NCBI GenBank assembly: GCA_034769895.1
Contig: CM068367.1
Coordinates: 692,344,268-692,408,267, forward strand
DNA length: 64,000 nucleotides
Origin: Magicicada septendecula
Lineage: Eukaryota > Arthropoda > Insecta > Hemiptera > Cicadidae
Direction: 5' to 3'
In this document: piece by piece, positions 1 to 10,498 of the stretch
Layout: every line of letters begins with the position of its first letter
Numbering within the stretch: position 1 is the stretch's first letter
Position numbers and translations under genes: made by a program
The notes under the pieces: generated by a model
Database searches by the model: none
Told to the model about the DNA's origin: nothing
Seen by the model: only the letters and a program-made list of their open reading frames with translations

Positions 1-608
1 ATCTCTTCTCTTTGTCCTTCAACAATTTCTTTCAGTTCATTGTATTGTTCATTCATGGTTTGTTTGATATTTCCATGAATGGTTTCTATTTTTTCATTTA
101 GTTGTTTGACTAAACTTTCCTGAATGCTATCTATTTTCTCATTGGTCTGTCTATTTTGTTCCTCCTGCTTCTTAAAATTCTCCTTATTTTCCTCATTGGT
201 TTGTTTTAAGTTTTCCTCCTGTTTTCTAAAATTTTCATCTATTTTGTTATTGGTTTGCTTTGAAGTTTCCTCCTGTTTTCTAAAATTTTCTTTATTTTCC
301 TCATTGGTTCGCTTATTATCTTCCTGGATCTTGTTATTCCCTTCCATTATAATTCTTAACATCTCCTGTATGCTTATATCTTCTTTTTGGTTGGATTTAT
401 CTGGTTGATCCCCTTGGGCATCCTCTTCAATTATCTCCGTTTCCGTATCCATAACTACTTCGGTTTCTTCTGTATCACCTGTCTGTTGGTCCATTTCACT
501 GTCCGTGACTAATTCTATTTCTTGTTCCTGTCCACCTTCTTCAATCTCCTTTTCTTCTGCCCTTTTCTTCGATTTGCCTCGGGTATTATGCATTTCTTGT
601 TTTCTCAT
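1..608 (-). CDS. Coiled-coil Gag-like protein of element A, copy 0 (3' end beyond window)
   Basis: This is the first ~202 codons of the protein described fully for the copy at 3947-5359, and the sequence matches that copy. The ATG is at 608. The C-terminal part lies left of the window, so it is unknown whether this copy is intact. Confidence 0.7.
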   Translation of the reverse strand, partial: MRKQEMHNTRGKSKKRAEEKEIEEGGQEQEIELVTDSEMDQQTGDTEETEVVMDTETEIIEEDAQGDQPDKSNQKEDISIQEMLRIIMEGNNKIQEDNKRTNEENKENFRKQEETSKQTNNKIDENFRKQEENLKQTNEENKENFKKQEEQNRQTNEKIDSIQESLVKQLNEKIETIHGNIKQTMNEQYNELKEIVEGQREE

Positions 609-685
609 AACTGCCAACGATAATTAGATTTTTTGATATATATTTTTATTAAATATCAAAATTCTTTTCTAATTACCGCCCTTTT

Positions 686-916
686 ACGTTGAGCGCCAAT
701 CTTGTGACGTAAAAGGTCTAATCGCTGTTGTTCAAGCCCCGCGATGGAAGCCAATCTTGTGACGTACTGTTTTTGTTCGAGAGGCGGAGTAGAGTTATTT
801 TATATGCCCCACGTTGTATGCGTCAATCTTGTAACGTACTTCTTTTGATGAGGTCTTAGCGAAACATACACCTTTAGTCAAGCCCCAAATGTTGGGTTCT
901 CCAATTCTGTAATGTA
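686..916 (-). repeat. Four LTR-end/primer-binding-site modules, unit 1
   Basis: Read on the minus strand, four modules have the form [CRTYACA]-[4 nt, AGAT or GAAT]-[TGG/TGA + tRNA-complement-like tract]. The tRNA-like parts on the plus strand are at 686-698, 736-753, 806-825 and 882-903. The module at 686-698 reads TGGCGCTCAACGT, one base from TGGCGCCCAACGT. The one at 806-825 keeps CAACGTGGGGC exactly. These resemble the complement of the 3' end of tRNA-Lys(CUU), recalled from general knowledge. The LTR ends before each are at about 703, 758, 830 and 908. Which module actually primes reverse transcription cannot be decided here. Confidence 0.65.
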
Positions 917-990
917 CTGTTTTCTGAGATGAGAGGTGTCAATGTTTCCGCCTCTCCGCAATCGCCACTTATGAATTATAATAACTGACG

Positions 991-998
991 TTTTTATA
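991..998 (-). promoter_or_regulatory. Sense TATA box of the A LTR (representative copy)
   Basis: The minus strand reads TATAAAAA, followed by CGTCAGTT. A start about 30 nt downstream would fall near 965, giving a short R-U5 before the first primer-binding module. The same sequence recurs in every A LTR, about 161-168 nt right of the LTR left boundary. Confidence 0.5.
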
Positions 999-1001
999 AA
1001 G

Positions 1002-2277
1002 TATAAATAAAGGATTTTTCTATTTTTTGTTATTTTGTTTTACTCAATCTAAATAGAAATCGAGAGTGTGTGATTTGAGGTCAAGGAGTGAAGTTGTTCA
1101 GCCTTATGAAGAAGAGAGAGTAAGTATCAATTATTTACCCTCAGTTTAGCCGATTTCGGATTTCTTCTGTTTTTTGTGCTGAAATTGATTACACCTACCC
1201 ACTACAAAAAAATTATAACACTTTATTATTCAAGATTATTTTTCAATAATATTATGTATTTATATTATTGGTTTTTGTTTCCTGCCACCAAAACACAAGT
1301 ATTACAATTGCTCTTTCCTTCAATAAAACATAATCTCGACTTAACAGAGTAAACATGGAATAGTCTAAAGAGAAAAACATATATGGTTTTGTTTCATAAT
1401 TTTACACTATTAAAAAAAACATCAATTAATATATAATTCTTAATAATTCCCCAGGGTTCAGGGTAAGTTCTTTTTGTTACGAGAGTGTCAGAAATGGATA
1501 ATTACTAAGCTTTACAAATACCGAAAACAATTAAATAAATTGGTTATTTTTCGTTTAGTATGTAGTTCCAGGAATGTCCGTAAGAGTGCAGCGTGCGTTT
1601 GTTTATTTTAAAAAACATATGTTTAGATGACTATTTTATTTTCGATCTCAGCGTTCGGAATGTGTTTTCTTCTTGAATTATTACAAAAAAATGTTTATAT
1701 TACCTCGCTCCGTATGGTTCTTACTGGATTGAAGCTTTTTCTGTGGTGAGGTCCGTCTTGCGTTATAATTTTCTTACCGTTTGGCGAATTCTCAAACGTC
1801 AATTAGAACTAGGCCGAAACCATGTTGGCTCATCAGAATGTCTTCTTTCACTGTTTATTAATGAATATAACCATTTAATTTGGATAAATCATGGATGATT
1901 TTGAAGTGTTCATGCGGCTAGTTAATTTTGTATCAATTTGCACTCCTCTCAAGTTCCGAAAAGGTTATTTTTTATTATAAATGTAGTAGCATCATTTCTC
2001 AACTCTACCGTTTTAGTTCAAAATTTTTATTCTTAACAATACTTGTTATTTTCATCACTCTTAGTAACACATAGTATTTTTATTATACAGGCAGTTTGTA
2101 ATTATTATAAATTTATATTTTATTTATGGAAAAATAATTCCTTTCCATTCCGGTTTCTTTACTAATTTAGTTTACATAATAAGTTTTGGTTCATTTTCTT
2201 ATGACATTGTATATAAGTATTTGATAATTTTATTATCTTTAAATAAATTTATATATTATTTATTTAGTCTCTCATAG
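1002..2277 (+). other. Possible antisense two-exon transcript in the A LTR
   Basis: The plus strand has TATAAATAA at 1002-1010 and an ATG at 1106. A near-consensus splice donor (GTAAGTAT) begins at 1120, only 14 nt after the start of that ATG. A good acceptor (TTTTTATTATACAG) ends at 2090. Joining these keeps a frame open for 61 further codons to a TAG at 2275-2277, about 66 residues in all. The product would be hydrophobic and AT-driven in composition, with no recognised domain. Chance is a real alternative in DNA this AT-rich, and there is no expression evidence. Confidence 0.2.
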
Positions 2278-2754
2278 TATTCCTACACGGCACTACTTCC
2301 TGTTGCCATTTCCTTCATAGGATTATTTTAATTTTTTATTATCTTTTGGTATTTAGATTTTTATGTCTTTTAAAACTAACCCTGGGCTATCCTATATTAC
2401 AACACAAATACCCTTTTCAAAAATATAACATTAACTTATGTATAACAATTGGCCGTTCATACAATATAAATATTACAATAAATAAACAAAATTACAAAAT
2501 CAGTTATTAGTATTATAGCATACTCTCATAGTTTCAAAATTTCCAAACACACAGCACAGTTTGGCAATAAGTTACCATCACTTTTATTTTTTACCACAAT
2601 GGGTACACTAGAACTCACTTTGCACCATATATCACTCGAATTGTTTATCATGTTGAGTGATATAATTTAATTTTGAGCGAGCCATAGGTCACCCATTTCT
2701 GACATTGATGTTATTATGATTTAGTTTATTGGGACAGGGTTATGTAACGTTACA

Positions 2755-2770
2755 TAAAGCCCCCCCACTA
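2755..2770 (-). promoter_or_regulatory. Polypurine tract of element A (representative copy)
   Basis: The minus strand reads TAGTGGGGGGGCTTTA immediately before the LTR's opening TG. This is the expected place for a plus-strand primer in an LTR element. The same 16 nt directly follow the right end of LTRs 2-11. After LTR 12 it is absent, because the array ends there. Confidence 0.75.
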
Positions 2771-3946
2771 GAACAAATTTATTTTAGTTTAACTCGTTTA
2801 TTAAAAATAGATTGTTGATTATTTCCATTCACCTAATAGTCTTCTTTATCTTCATAATAGTGTTTTATTTCTGACTGATTATAAACTGACTGGTAATTCC
2901 GACTGGTGGTAATTGCTGTTTTCTTATTTTACTCTCTCTCTCTTGGAGGCCAATTCATCAATTATTCATTTCTGGGTAGTGGTACTTCCACATTTTATTT
3001 GATAAGGACTGGTCACACTAATCATATTAAACTTGTTTTAACACTCATTTCTATTTACTTTTATATACTCGCTTTATCAATTAAGCTTCTGTCTGCTATC
3101 TTCCTTCTATTTTCTTTATCTATACTTCTGGAATCCAATATCACTCCTTTCAGCTATTTTATAATTATTATCCGTTAAATATTCAATTTCCCTAACATTT
3201 TTCCCTATCCTGTGCGGTGGTTCCAGTCGGGTGGCCACTCTGGGTCCATACACCGCTGTCCATCCTTACACCTTCTGAGACCAGGGGAACATCATCCCTG
3301 CTCATAAAAATTATTGCCGGAACATTTCTACGGTCAATACATAAAAATAAAAAAATTATAAGTAGTAGTCAATTAGCGACTAGTACCAAACACTTTTGGG
3401 ATTCTTCATACTGTAGCTGTTTGTATTTATTTATATATTTATTCTTCTCCTTGATTCCTTCTTCTTTTCCATTGACTAATAGCATATAACATCATTGATA
3501 GGCCTTATGTTAAAATTCTTTTGACTTTACTTCTTGTGACATATTTCTCCGTATCATTTCTTCTTATATAATCTTCAATTCCGAGAAATTCTAATTATTG
3601 TATTAATTATCATCCTCCTTCAGTTTCATTGGAGTCATTAAATTATTCTTTATTCTTCTTATCTGAGCACATTACCATCAATTGTTTTTATTCATTTATT
3701 CCTCTGTTTGTTACCATAAAATATTATTTTTCCTATTAGTCCATTTTAAATCAGTTCTTTATAAATATTATTTAATCATCTGTTCTCTTTTTCTTGGTGG
3801 TTTGTTGTTTGTTAAATTATATGGTTTCAAAATAACTTGAGTAAGATGTCCTTACGTGCTTTTAGAATTTTGGGGTATTATTACAATGGGTTGCTTGGTC
3901 CTGTATCCATAAAATCCGTCCCTTTTCTGGTTTGTTTGGAGTCTGT
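2771..3946. other. Non-coding internal spacer of unit 1 (short form)
   Basis: This lies between the ORF stop and the polypurine tract. It carries no enzyme domains in either strand that I can recognise. Apparent plus-strand ORFs here start only at GTG and are not credible. The segment starting at 3812 is present once; long units carry it twice. Private variant: G at 2810, where others have A. Confidence 0.6.
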
Positions 3947-5359
3947 TTAACCGTGGTCCATTATTTCAGGTACTCCATTTACTCGGATTACTGGGGTGTT
4001 CGGAATTAATTCTCTCCTTGATAATCTTCTTACCATCCGGCTCTCCCACTTTGCTGCTATGAAACTTTCACTTAAGTACCGGTCTTCCGTCATAATTCGT
4101 TCCTTTTTAACTAACCAGTATTGTACCTCCTCTAACATAACATAGTTGCTCATATTTAATCTCATTCCATTCCCTTTTACCTCTGGATTATTTACCAAAT
4201 ATTTGAATGTTTTATTCCGTCTTGAAGATACGACTGATATTGTCTGATACCCTTCCATCGTTGACACATTTAACTGGGATGTAAACTTAATTAACTCCCT
4301 CTGTTCGTTAATTGAGAGGTTGAATACGTTAATTAATCCACCTGCAATCATCTCCCATTCTTCCTTGGTATTTATTATTCTCTTTCTACATGTTTTTATT
4401 ATTTTCTTGGTCTTCTTTTCCACGGTTTGAACATCCTTTTTGTTGTGGCTATTTTTATTTTCCGATGGCATTACCCCTTGGTATTCTGTAATTTCTATTT
4501 CCTTCCTACTCTCTTCTGTATTCGGACTTACTTTAATACCTTCTGAAGTGCTGTCTGATGTTTCATCCAAATTCTTGACACTATGGTCCATTTGTTTATT
4601 TGTCTCCTCCTTGTATGTATCTGCTTTTTGGATACGCGTATTAACATTTTCAAACTTCTCTCCGAAAGTTTCCCATATCTCCTTATTGAAATTCTCCATT
4701 TTACCCTCAAATTGTTTTAAATTCTTATTATTCTCTTCAAATTTTGCATTCATCTCTTCTCTTTGTCCTTCAACAATTTCTTTCAGTTCATTGTATTGTT
4801 CATTCATGGTTTGTTTGATATTTCCATGAATGGTTTCTATTTTTTCATTTAGTTGTTTGACTAAACTTTCCTGAATGCTATCTATTTTCTCATTGGTCTG
4901 TCTATTTTGTTCCTCCTGCTTCTTAAAATTCTCCTTATTTTCCTCATTGGTTTGTTTTAAGTTTTCCTCCTGTTTTCTAAAATTTTCATCTATTTTGTTA
5001 TTGGTTTGCTTTGAAGTTTCCTCCTGTTTTCTAAAATTTTCTTTATTTTCCTCATTGGTTCGCTTATTATCTTCCTGGATCTTGTTATTCCCTTCCATTA
5101 TAATTCTTAACATCTCCTGTATGCTTATATCTTCTTTTTGGTTGGATTTATCTGGTTGATCCCCTTGGGCATCCTCTTCAATTATCTCCGTTTCCGTATC
5201 CATAACTACTTCGGTTTCTTCTGTATCACCTGTCTGTTGGTCCATTTCACTGTCCGTGACTAATTCTATTTCTTGTTCCTGTCCACCTTCTTCAATCTCC
5301 TTTTCTTCTGCCCTTTTCTTCGATTTGCCTCGGGTATTATGCATTTCTTGTTTTCTCAT
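3947..5359 (-). CDS. Coiled-coil Gag-like protein of element A, copy 1 (470 aa)
   Basis: This is the only substantial ORF of element A; function is unknown. The start is the ATG at 5359, with a purine at -3. The frame is open three codons further to a TTG, but a TTG start is unlikely in a eukaryote. Residues 1-80 are strongly acidic after a short basic patch (RGKSKKR). Residues about 80-265 form a charged coiled coil. Inside it an 18-residue unit repeats at 102-119, 120-137 and 138-155, sharing the core ENF(R/K)KQEE. A basic stretch (KKTKKIIKTCRKR) lies at about 315-327. The last ~140 residues look globular and match no family I know. I see no CCHC zinc knuckle, protease or polymerase motif. 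Position after the primer-binding site and the N-terminal coiled coil suggest a Gag derivative; that is inference. Reference allele: Ile290, Lys383. Confidence 0.75.
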   Translation of the reverse strand: MRKQEMHNTRGKSKKRAEEKEIEEGGQEQEIELVTDSEMDQQTGDTEETEVVMDTETEIIEEDAQGDQPDKSNQKEDISIQEMLRIIMEGNNKIQEDNKRTNEENKENFRKQEETSKQTNNKIDENFRKQEENLKQTNEENKENFKKQEEQNRQTNEKIDSIQESLVKQLNEKIETIHGNIKQTMNEQYNELKEIVEGQREEMNAKFEENNKNLKQFEGKMENFNKEIWETFGEKFENVNTRIQKADTYKEETNKQMDHSVKNLDETSDSTSEGIKVSPNTEESRKEIEITEYQGVMPSENKNSHNKKDVQTVEKKTKKIIKTCRKRIINTKEEWEMIAGGLINVFNLSINEQRELIKFTSQLNVSTMEGYQTISVVSSRRNKTFKYLVNNPEVKGNGMRLNMSNYVMLEEVQYWLVKKERIMTEDRYLSESFIAAKWESRMVRRLSRRELIPNTPVIRVNGVPEIMDHG

Positions 5360-5436
5360 AACTGCCAACGATAATTAGATTTTTTGATATATATTTTTAT
5401 TAAATATCAAAATTCTTTTCTAATTACCGCCCTTTT

Positions 5437-5666
5437 ACGTTGAGCGCCAATCTTGTGACGTAAAAGGTCTAATCGCTGTTGTTCAAGCCCCGCGATGGAA
5501 GCCAATCTTGTGACGTACTGTTTTGTTCGAGAGGCGGAGTAGAGTTATTTTATATGCCCCACGTTGTATGCGTCAATCTTGTAACGTACTTCTTTTGATG
5601 AGGTCTTAGCGAAACATACACCTTTAGTCAAGCCCCAAATGTTGGGTTCTCCAATTCTGTAATGTA
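5437..5666 (-). repeat. LTR-end/primer-binding modules, unit 2
   Basis: The same four modules as unit 1, one T shorter in the T-run at about 5521. Confidence 0.63.
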
Positions 5667-7504
5667 CTGTTTTCTGAGATGAGAGGTGTCAATGTTTCCG
5701 CCTCTCCGCAATCGCCACTTATGAATTATAATAACTGACGTTTTTATAAAGTATAAATAAAGGATTTTTCTATTTTTTGTTATTTTGTTTTACTCAATCT
5801 AAATAGAAATCGAGAGTGTGTGATTTGAGGTCAAGGAGTGAAGTTGTTCAGCCTTATGAAGAAGAGAGAGTAAGTATCAATTATTTACCCTCAGTTTAGC
5901 CGATTTCGGATTTCTTCTGTTTTTTGTGCTGAAATTGATTACACCTACCCACTACAAAAAAATTATAACACTTTATTATTCAAGATTATTTTTCAATAAT
6001 ATTATGTATTTATATTATTGGTTTTTGTTTCCTGCCACCAAAACACAAGTATTACAATTGCTCTTTCCTTCAATAAAACATAATCTCGACTTAACAGAGT
6101 AAACATGGAATAGTCTAAAGAGAAAAACATATATGGTTTTGTTTCATAATTTTACACTATTAAAAAAAACATCAATTAATATATAATTCTTAATAATTCC
6201 CCAGGGTTCAGGGTAAGTTCTTTTTGTTACGAGAGTGTCAGAAATGGATAATTACTAAGCTTTACAAATACCGAAAACAATTAAATAAATTGGTTATTTT
6301 TCGTTTAGTATGTAGTTCCAGGAATGTCCGTAAGAGTGCAGCGTGCGTTTGTTTATTTTAAAAAACATATGTTTAGATGACTATTTTATTTTCGATCTCA
6401 GCGTTCGGAATGTGTTTTCTTCTTGAATTATTACAAAAAAATGTTTATATTACCTCGCTCCGTATGGTTCTTACTGGATTGAAGCTTTTTCTGTGGTGAG
6501 GTCCGTCTTGCGTTATAATTTTCTTACCGTTTGGCGAATTCTCAAACGTCAATTAGAACTAGGCCGAAACCATGTTGGCTCATCAGAATGTCTTCTTTCA
6601 CTGTTTATTAATGAATATAACCATTTAATTTGGATAAATCATGGATGATTTTGAAGTGTTCATGCGGCTAGTTAATTTTGTATCAATTTGCACTCCTCTC
6701 AAGTTCCGAAAAGGTTATTTTTTATTATAAATGTAGTAGCATCATTTCTCAACTCTACCGTTTTAGTTCAAAATTTTTATTCTTAACAATACTTGTTATT
6801 TTCATCACTCTTAGTAACACATAGTATTTTTATTATACAGGCAGTTTGTAATTATTATAAATTTATATTTTATTTATGGAAAAATAATTCCTTTCCATTC
6901 CGGTTTCTTTACTAATTTAGTTTACATAATAAGTTTTGGTTCATTTTCTTATGACATTGTATATAAGTATTTGATAATTTTATTATCTTTAAATAAATTT
7001 ATATATTATTTATTTAGTCTCTCATAGTATTCCTACACGGCACTACTTCCTGTTGCCATTTCCTTCATAGGATTATTTTAATTTTTTATTATCTTTTGGT
7101 ATTTAGATTTTTATGTCTTTTAAAACTAACCCTGGGCTATCCTATATTACAACACAAATACCCTTTTCAAAAATATAACATTAACTTATGTATAACAATT
7201 GGCCGTTCATACAATATAAATATTACAATAAATAAACAAAATTACAAAATCAGTTATTAGTATTATAGCATACTCTCATAGTTTCACAATTTCCAAACAC
7301 ACAGCACAGTTTGGCAATAAGTTACCATCACTTTTATTTTTTACCACAATGGGTACACTAGAACTCACTTTGCACCATATATCACTCGAATTGTTTATCA
7401 TGTTGAGTGATATAATTTAATTTTGAGCGAGCCATAGGTCACCCATTTCTGACATTGATGTTATTATGATTTAGTTTATTGGGACAGGGTTATGTAACGT
7501 TACA
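5580..7504 (-). repeat. LTR 2 of element A
   Basis: 1925 bp, same termini as LTR 1. It has C at the position of the LTR 1 private variant, like the remaining copies. Confidence 0.75.
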
Positions 7505-8777
7505 TAAAGCCCCCCCACTAGAACAAATTTATTTTAGTTTAACTCGTTTATTAAAAATAAATTGTTGATTATTTCCATTCACCTAATAGTCTTCTTTATC
7601 TTCATAATAGTGTTTTATTTCTGACTGATTATAAACTGACTGGTAATTCCGACTGGTGGTAATTGCTGTTTTCTTATTTTACTCTCTCTCTCTTGGAGGC
7701 CAATTCATCAATTATTCATTTCTGGGTAGTGGTACTTCCACATTTTATTTGACAAGGACTGGTCACACTAATCATATTAAACTTGTTTTAACACTCATTT
7801 CTATTTACTTTTATATACTCGCTTTATCAATTAAGCTTCTGTCTGCTATCTTCCTTCTATTTTCTTTATCTATACTTCTGGAATCCAATATCACTCCTTT
7901 CAGCTATTTTATAATTATTATCCGTTAAATATTCAATTTCCCTAACATTTTTCCCTATCCTGTGCGGTGGTTCCAGTCGGGTGGCCACTCTGGGTCCATA
8001 CACCGCTGTCCATCCTTACACCTTCTGAGACCAGGGGAACATCATCCCTGCTCATAAAAATTATTGCCGGAACATTTCTACGGTCAATACATAAAAATAA
8101 AAAAATTATAAGTAGTAGTCAATTAGCGACTAGTACCAAACACTTTTGGGATTCTTCATACTGTAGCTGTTTGTATTTATTTATATATTTATTCTTCTCC
8201 TTGATTCCTTCTTCTTTTCCATTGACTAATAGCATATAACATCATTGATAGGCCTTATGTTAAAATTCTTTTGACTTTACTTCTTGTGACATATTTCTCC
8301 GTATCATTTCTTCTTATATAATCTTCAATTCCGAGAAATTCTAATTATTGTATTAATTATCATCCTCCTTCAGTTTCATTGGAGTCATTAAATTATTCTT
8401 TATTCTTCTTATCTGAGCACATTACCATCAATTGTTTTTATTCATTTATTCCTCTGTTTGTTACCATAAAATATTATTTTTCCTATTAGTCCATTTTAAA
8501 TCAGTTCTTTATAAATATTATTTAATCATCTGTTCTCTTTTTCTTGGTGGTTTGTTGTTTGTTAAATTATATGGTTTCAAAATAACTTGAGTAAGATGTC
8601 CTTACATGCTTTTAGAATTTTGGGGTTTTTATTCTCTTTATTTTAAATTATATGGTTTCAAAATAACTTGAGTAAGATGTCCTTACGTGCTTTTAGAATT
8701 TTGGGGTATTATTACAATGGGTTGCTTGGTCCTGTATCCATAAAATCCGTCCCTTTTCTGGTTTGTTTGGAGTCTGT
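7505..8777. other. Polypurine tract and non-coding spacer, unit 2 (long form)
   Basis: The polypurine tract is at 7505-7520. The rest is non-coding and includes the 81-bp tandem duplication described separately. Private variant: C at 7753. Confidence 0.6.
8562..8706. repeat. 81-bp tandem duplication in long units
   Basis: Copy 1 is 8562-8642 and copy 2 is 8643-8706 (64 nt matched), differing at a single A/G in TTAC(A/G)TGC. It accounts for the 81-bp difference between long and short units. Equivalent pairs start at 13396, 18228, 23060, 27890, 32722, 42305 and 47137. Short units near 3812, 37554 and 51969 have one copy, with the G form. Confidence 0.85.
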
Positions 8778-10190
8778 TTAACCGTGGTCCATTATTTCAG
8801 GTACTCCATTTACTCGGATTACTGGGGTGTTCGGAATTAATTCTCTCCTTGATAATCTTCTTACCATCCGGCTCTCCCACTTTGCTGCTATGAAACTTTC
8901 ACTTAAGTACCGGTCTTCCGTCATAATTCGTTCCTTTTTAACTAACCAGTATTGTACCTCCTCTAACATAACATAGTTGCTCATATTTAATCTCATTCCA
9001 TTCCCTTTTACCTCTGGATTATTTACCAAATATTTGAATGTTGTATTCCGTCTTGAAGATACGACTGATATTGTCTGATACCCTTCCATCGTTGACACAT
9101 TTAACTGGGATGTAAACTTAATTAACTCCCTCTGTTCGTTAATTGAGAGGTTGAATACGTTAATTAATCCACCTGCAATCATCTCCCATTCTTCCTTGGT
9201 ATTTATTATTCTCTTTCTACATGTTTTTATTATTTTCTTGGTCTTCTTTTCCACGGTTTGAACATCCTTTTTGTTGTGGCTATTTTTATTTTCCGATGGC
9301 ATTACCCCTTGGTATTCTGTAATTTCTATTTCCTTCCTACTCTCTTCTGTATTCGGACTTACTTTAATACCTTCTGAAGTGCTGTCTGATGTTTCATCCA
9401 AATTCTTGACACTATGGTCCATTTGTTTATTTGTCTCCTCCTTGTATGTATCTGCTTTTTGGATACGCGTATTAACATTTTCAAACTTCTCTCCGAAAGT
9501 TTCCCATATCTCCTTATTGAAATTCTCCATTTTACCCTCAAATTGTTTTAAATTCTTATTATTCTCTTCAAATTTTGCATTCATCTCTTCTCTTTGTCCT
9601 TCAACAATTTCTTTCAGTTCATTGTATTGTTCATTCATGGTTTGTTTGATATTTCCATGAATGGTTTCTATTTTTTCATTTAGTTGTTTGACTAAACTTT
9701 CCTGAATGCTATCTATTTTCTCATTGGTCTGTCTATTTTGTTCCTCCTGCTTCTTAAAATTCTCCTTATTTTCCTCATTGGTTTGTTTTAAGTTTTCCTC
9801 CTGTTTTCTAAAATTTTCATCTATTTTGTTATTGGTTTGCTTTGAAGTTTCCTCCTGTTTTCTAAAATTTTCTTTATTTTCCTCATTGGTTCGCTTATTA
9901 TCTTCCTGGATCTTGTTATTCCCTTCCATTATAATTCTTAACATCTCCTGTATGCTTATATCTTCTTTTTGGTTGGATTTATCTGGTTGATCCCCTTGGG
10001 CATCCTCTTCAATTATCTCCGTTTCCGTATCCATAACTACTTCGGTTTCTTCTGTATCACCTGTCTGTTGGTCCATTTCACTGTCCGTGACTAATTCTAT
10101 TTCTTGTTCCTGTCCACCTTCTTCAATCTCCTTTTCTTCTGCCCTTTTCTTCGATTTGCCTCGGGTATTATGCATTTCTTGTTTTCTCAT
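8778..10190 (-). CDS. Coiled-coil Gag-like protein of element A, copy 2
   Basis: 470 aa, intact. It differs from copy 1 only by Lys383Thr. ATG at 10190. Confidence 0.75.
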   Translation of the reverse strand: MRKQEMHNTRGKSKKRAEEKEIEEGGQEQEIELVTDSEMDQQTGDTEETEVVMDTETEIIEEDAQGDQPDKSNQKEDISIQEMLRIIMEGNNKIQEDNKRTNEENKENFRKQEETSKQTNNKIDENFRKQEENLKQTNEENKENFKKQEEQNRQTNEKIDSIQESLVKQLNEKIETIHGNIKQTMNEQYNELKEIVEGQREEMNAKFEENNKNLKQFEGKMENFNKEIWETFGEKFENVNTRIQKADTYKEETNKQMDHSVKNLDETSDSTSEGIKVSPNTEESRKEIEITEYQGVMPSENKNSHNKKDVQTVEKKTKKIIKTCRKRIINTKEEWEMIAGGLINVFNLSINEQRELIKFTSQLNVSTMEGYQTISVVSSRRNTTFKYLVNNPEVKGNGMRLNMSNYVMLEEVQYWLVKKERIMTEDRYLSESFIAAKWESRMVRRLSRRELIPNTPVIRVNGVPEIMDHG

Positions 10191-10267
10191 AACTGCCAAC
10201 GATAATTAGATTTTTTGATATATATTTTTATTAAATATCAAAATTCTTTTCTAATTACCGCCCTTTT

Positions 10268-10498
10268 ACGTTGAGCGCCAATCTTGTGACGTAAAAGGTC
10301 TAATCGCTGTTGTTCAAGCCCCGCGATGGAAGCCAATCTTGTGACGTACTGTTTCTGTTCGAGAGGCGGAGTAGAGTTATTTTATATGCCCCACGTTGTA
10401 TGCGTCAATCTTGTAACGTACTTCTTTTGATGAGGTCTTAGCGAAACATACACCTTTAGTCAAGCCCCAAATGTTGGGTTCTCCAATTCTGTAATGTA
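10268..10498 (-). repeat. LTR-end/primer-binding modules, unit 3
   Basis: All four modules are present. The spacer reads TTTCTG where other units have TTTTTG. Confidence 0.63.

Larger units (their letters stand above)
830..2754 (-). repeat. LTR 1 of element A (1925 bp)
   Basis: In the sense (minus) direction it opens TGTAACGTTACA at 2754, directly after a polypurine tract. The best matching end is ACGTTACA at 830, which gives perfect 8-bp inverted termini. Alternative 3' ends exist at about 703, 758 and 908 because the end motif is repeated. A sense TATA box lies near the 3' end. Private variant: A at 2537, where all other copies have C. No conserved ORF is evident inside. Confidence 0.75.

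Noticed and set aside
686..916. CRISPR-like array
   Set aside because: The repeats are few, diverged and irregularly spaced, in a eukaryotic retroelement; LTR-end/primer-binding duplication explains them.
2906..3489. Two plus-strand 90-aa ORFs in each spacer
   Set aside because: Both begin at GTG and have no ATG start. A 2-bp change in unit 3 breaks the first of them without other effect.
4528..4710. Minus-strand 60-aa ORF inside the Gag-like gene, in every unit
   Set aside because: It is an out-of-frame overlap with the 470-aa ORF, with no independent signal.
4440..5159. Plus-strand ORFs of 129 and 94 aa recurring in every unit
   Set aside because: They are antisense shadows of the coiled-coil gene; their Leu/Phe/Ser-rich composition is what the complement of Glu/Lys/Asn codons gives.
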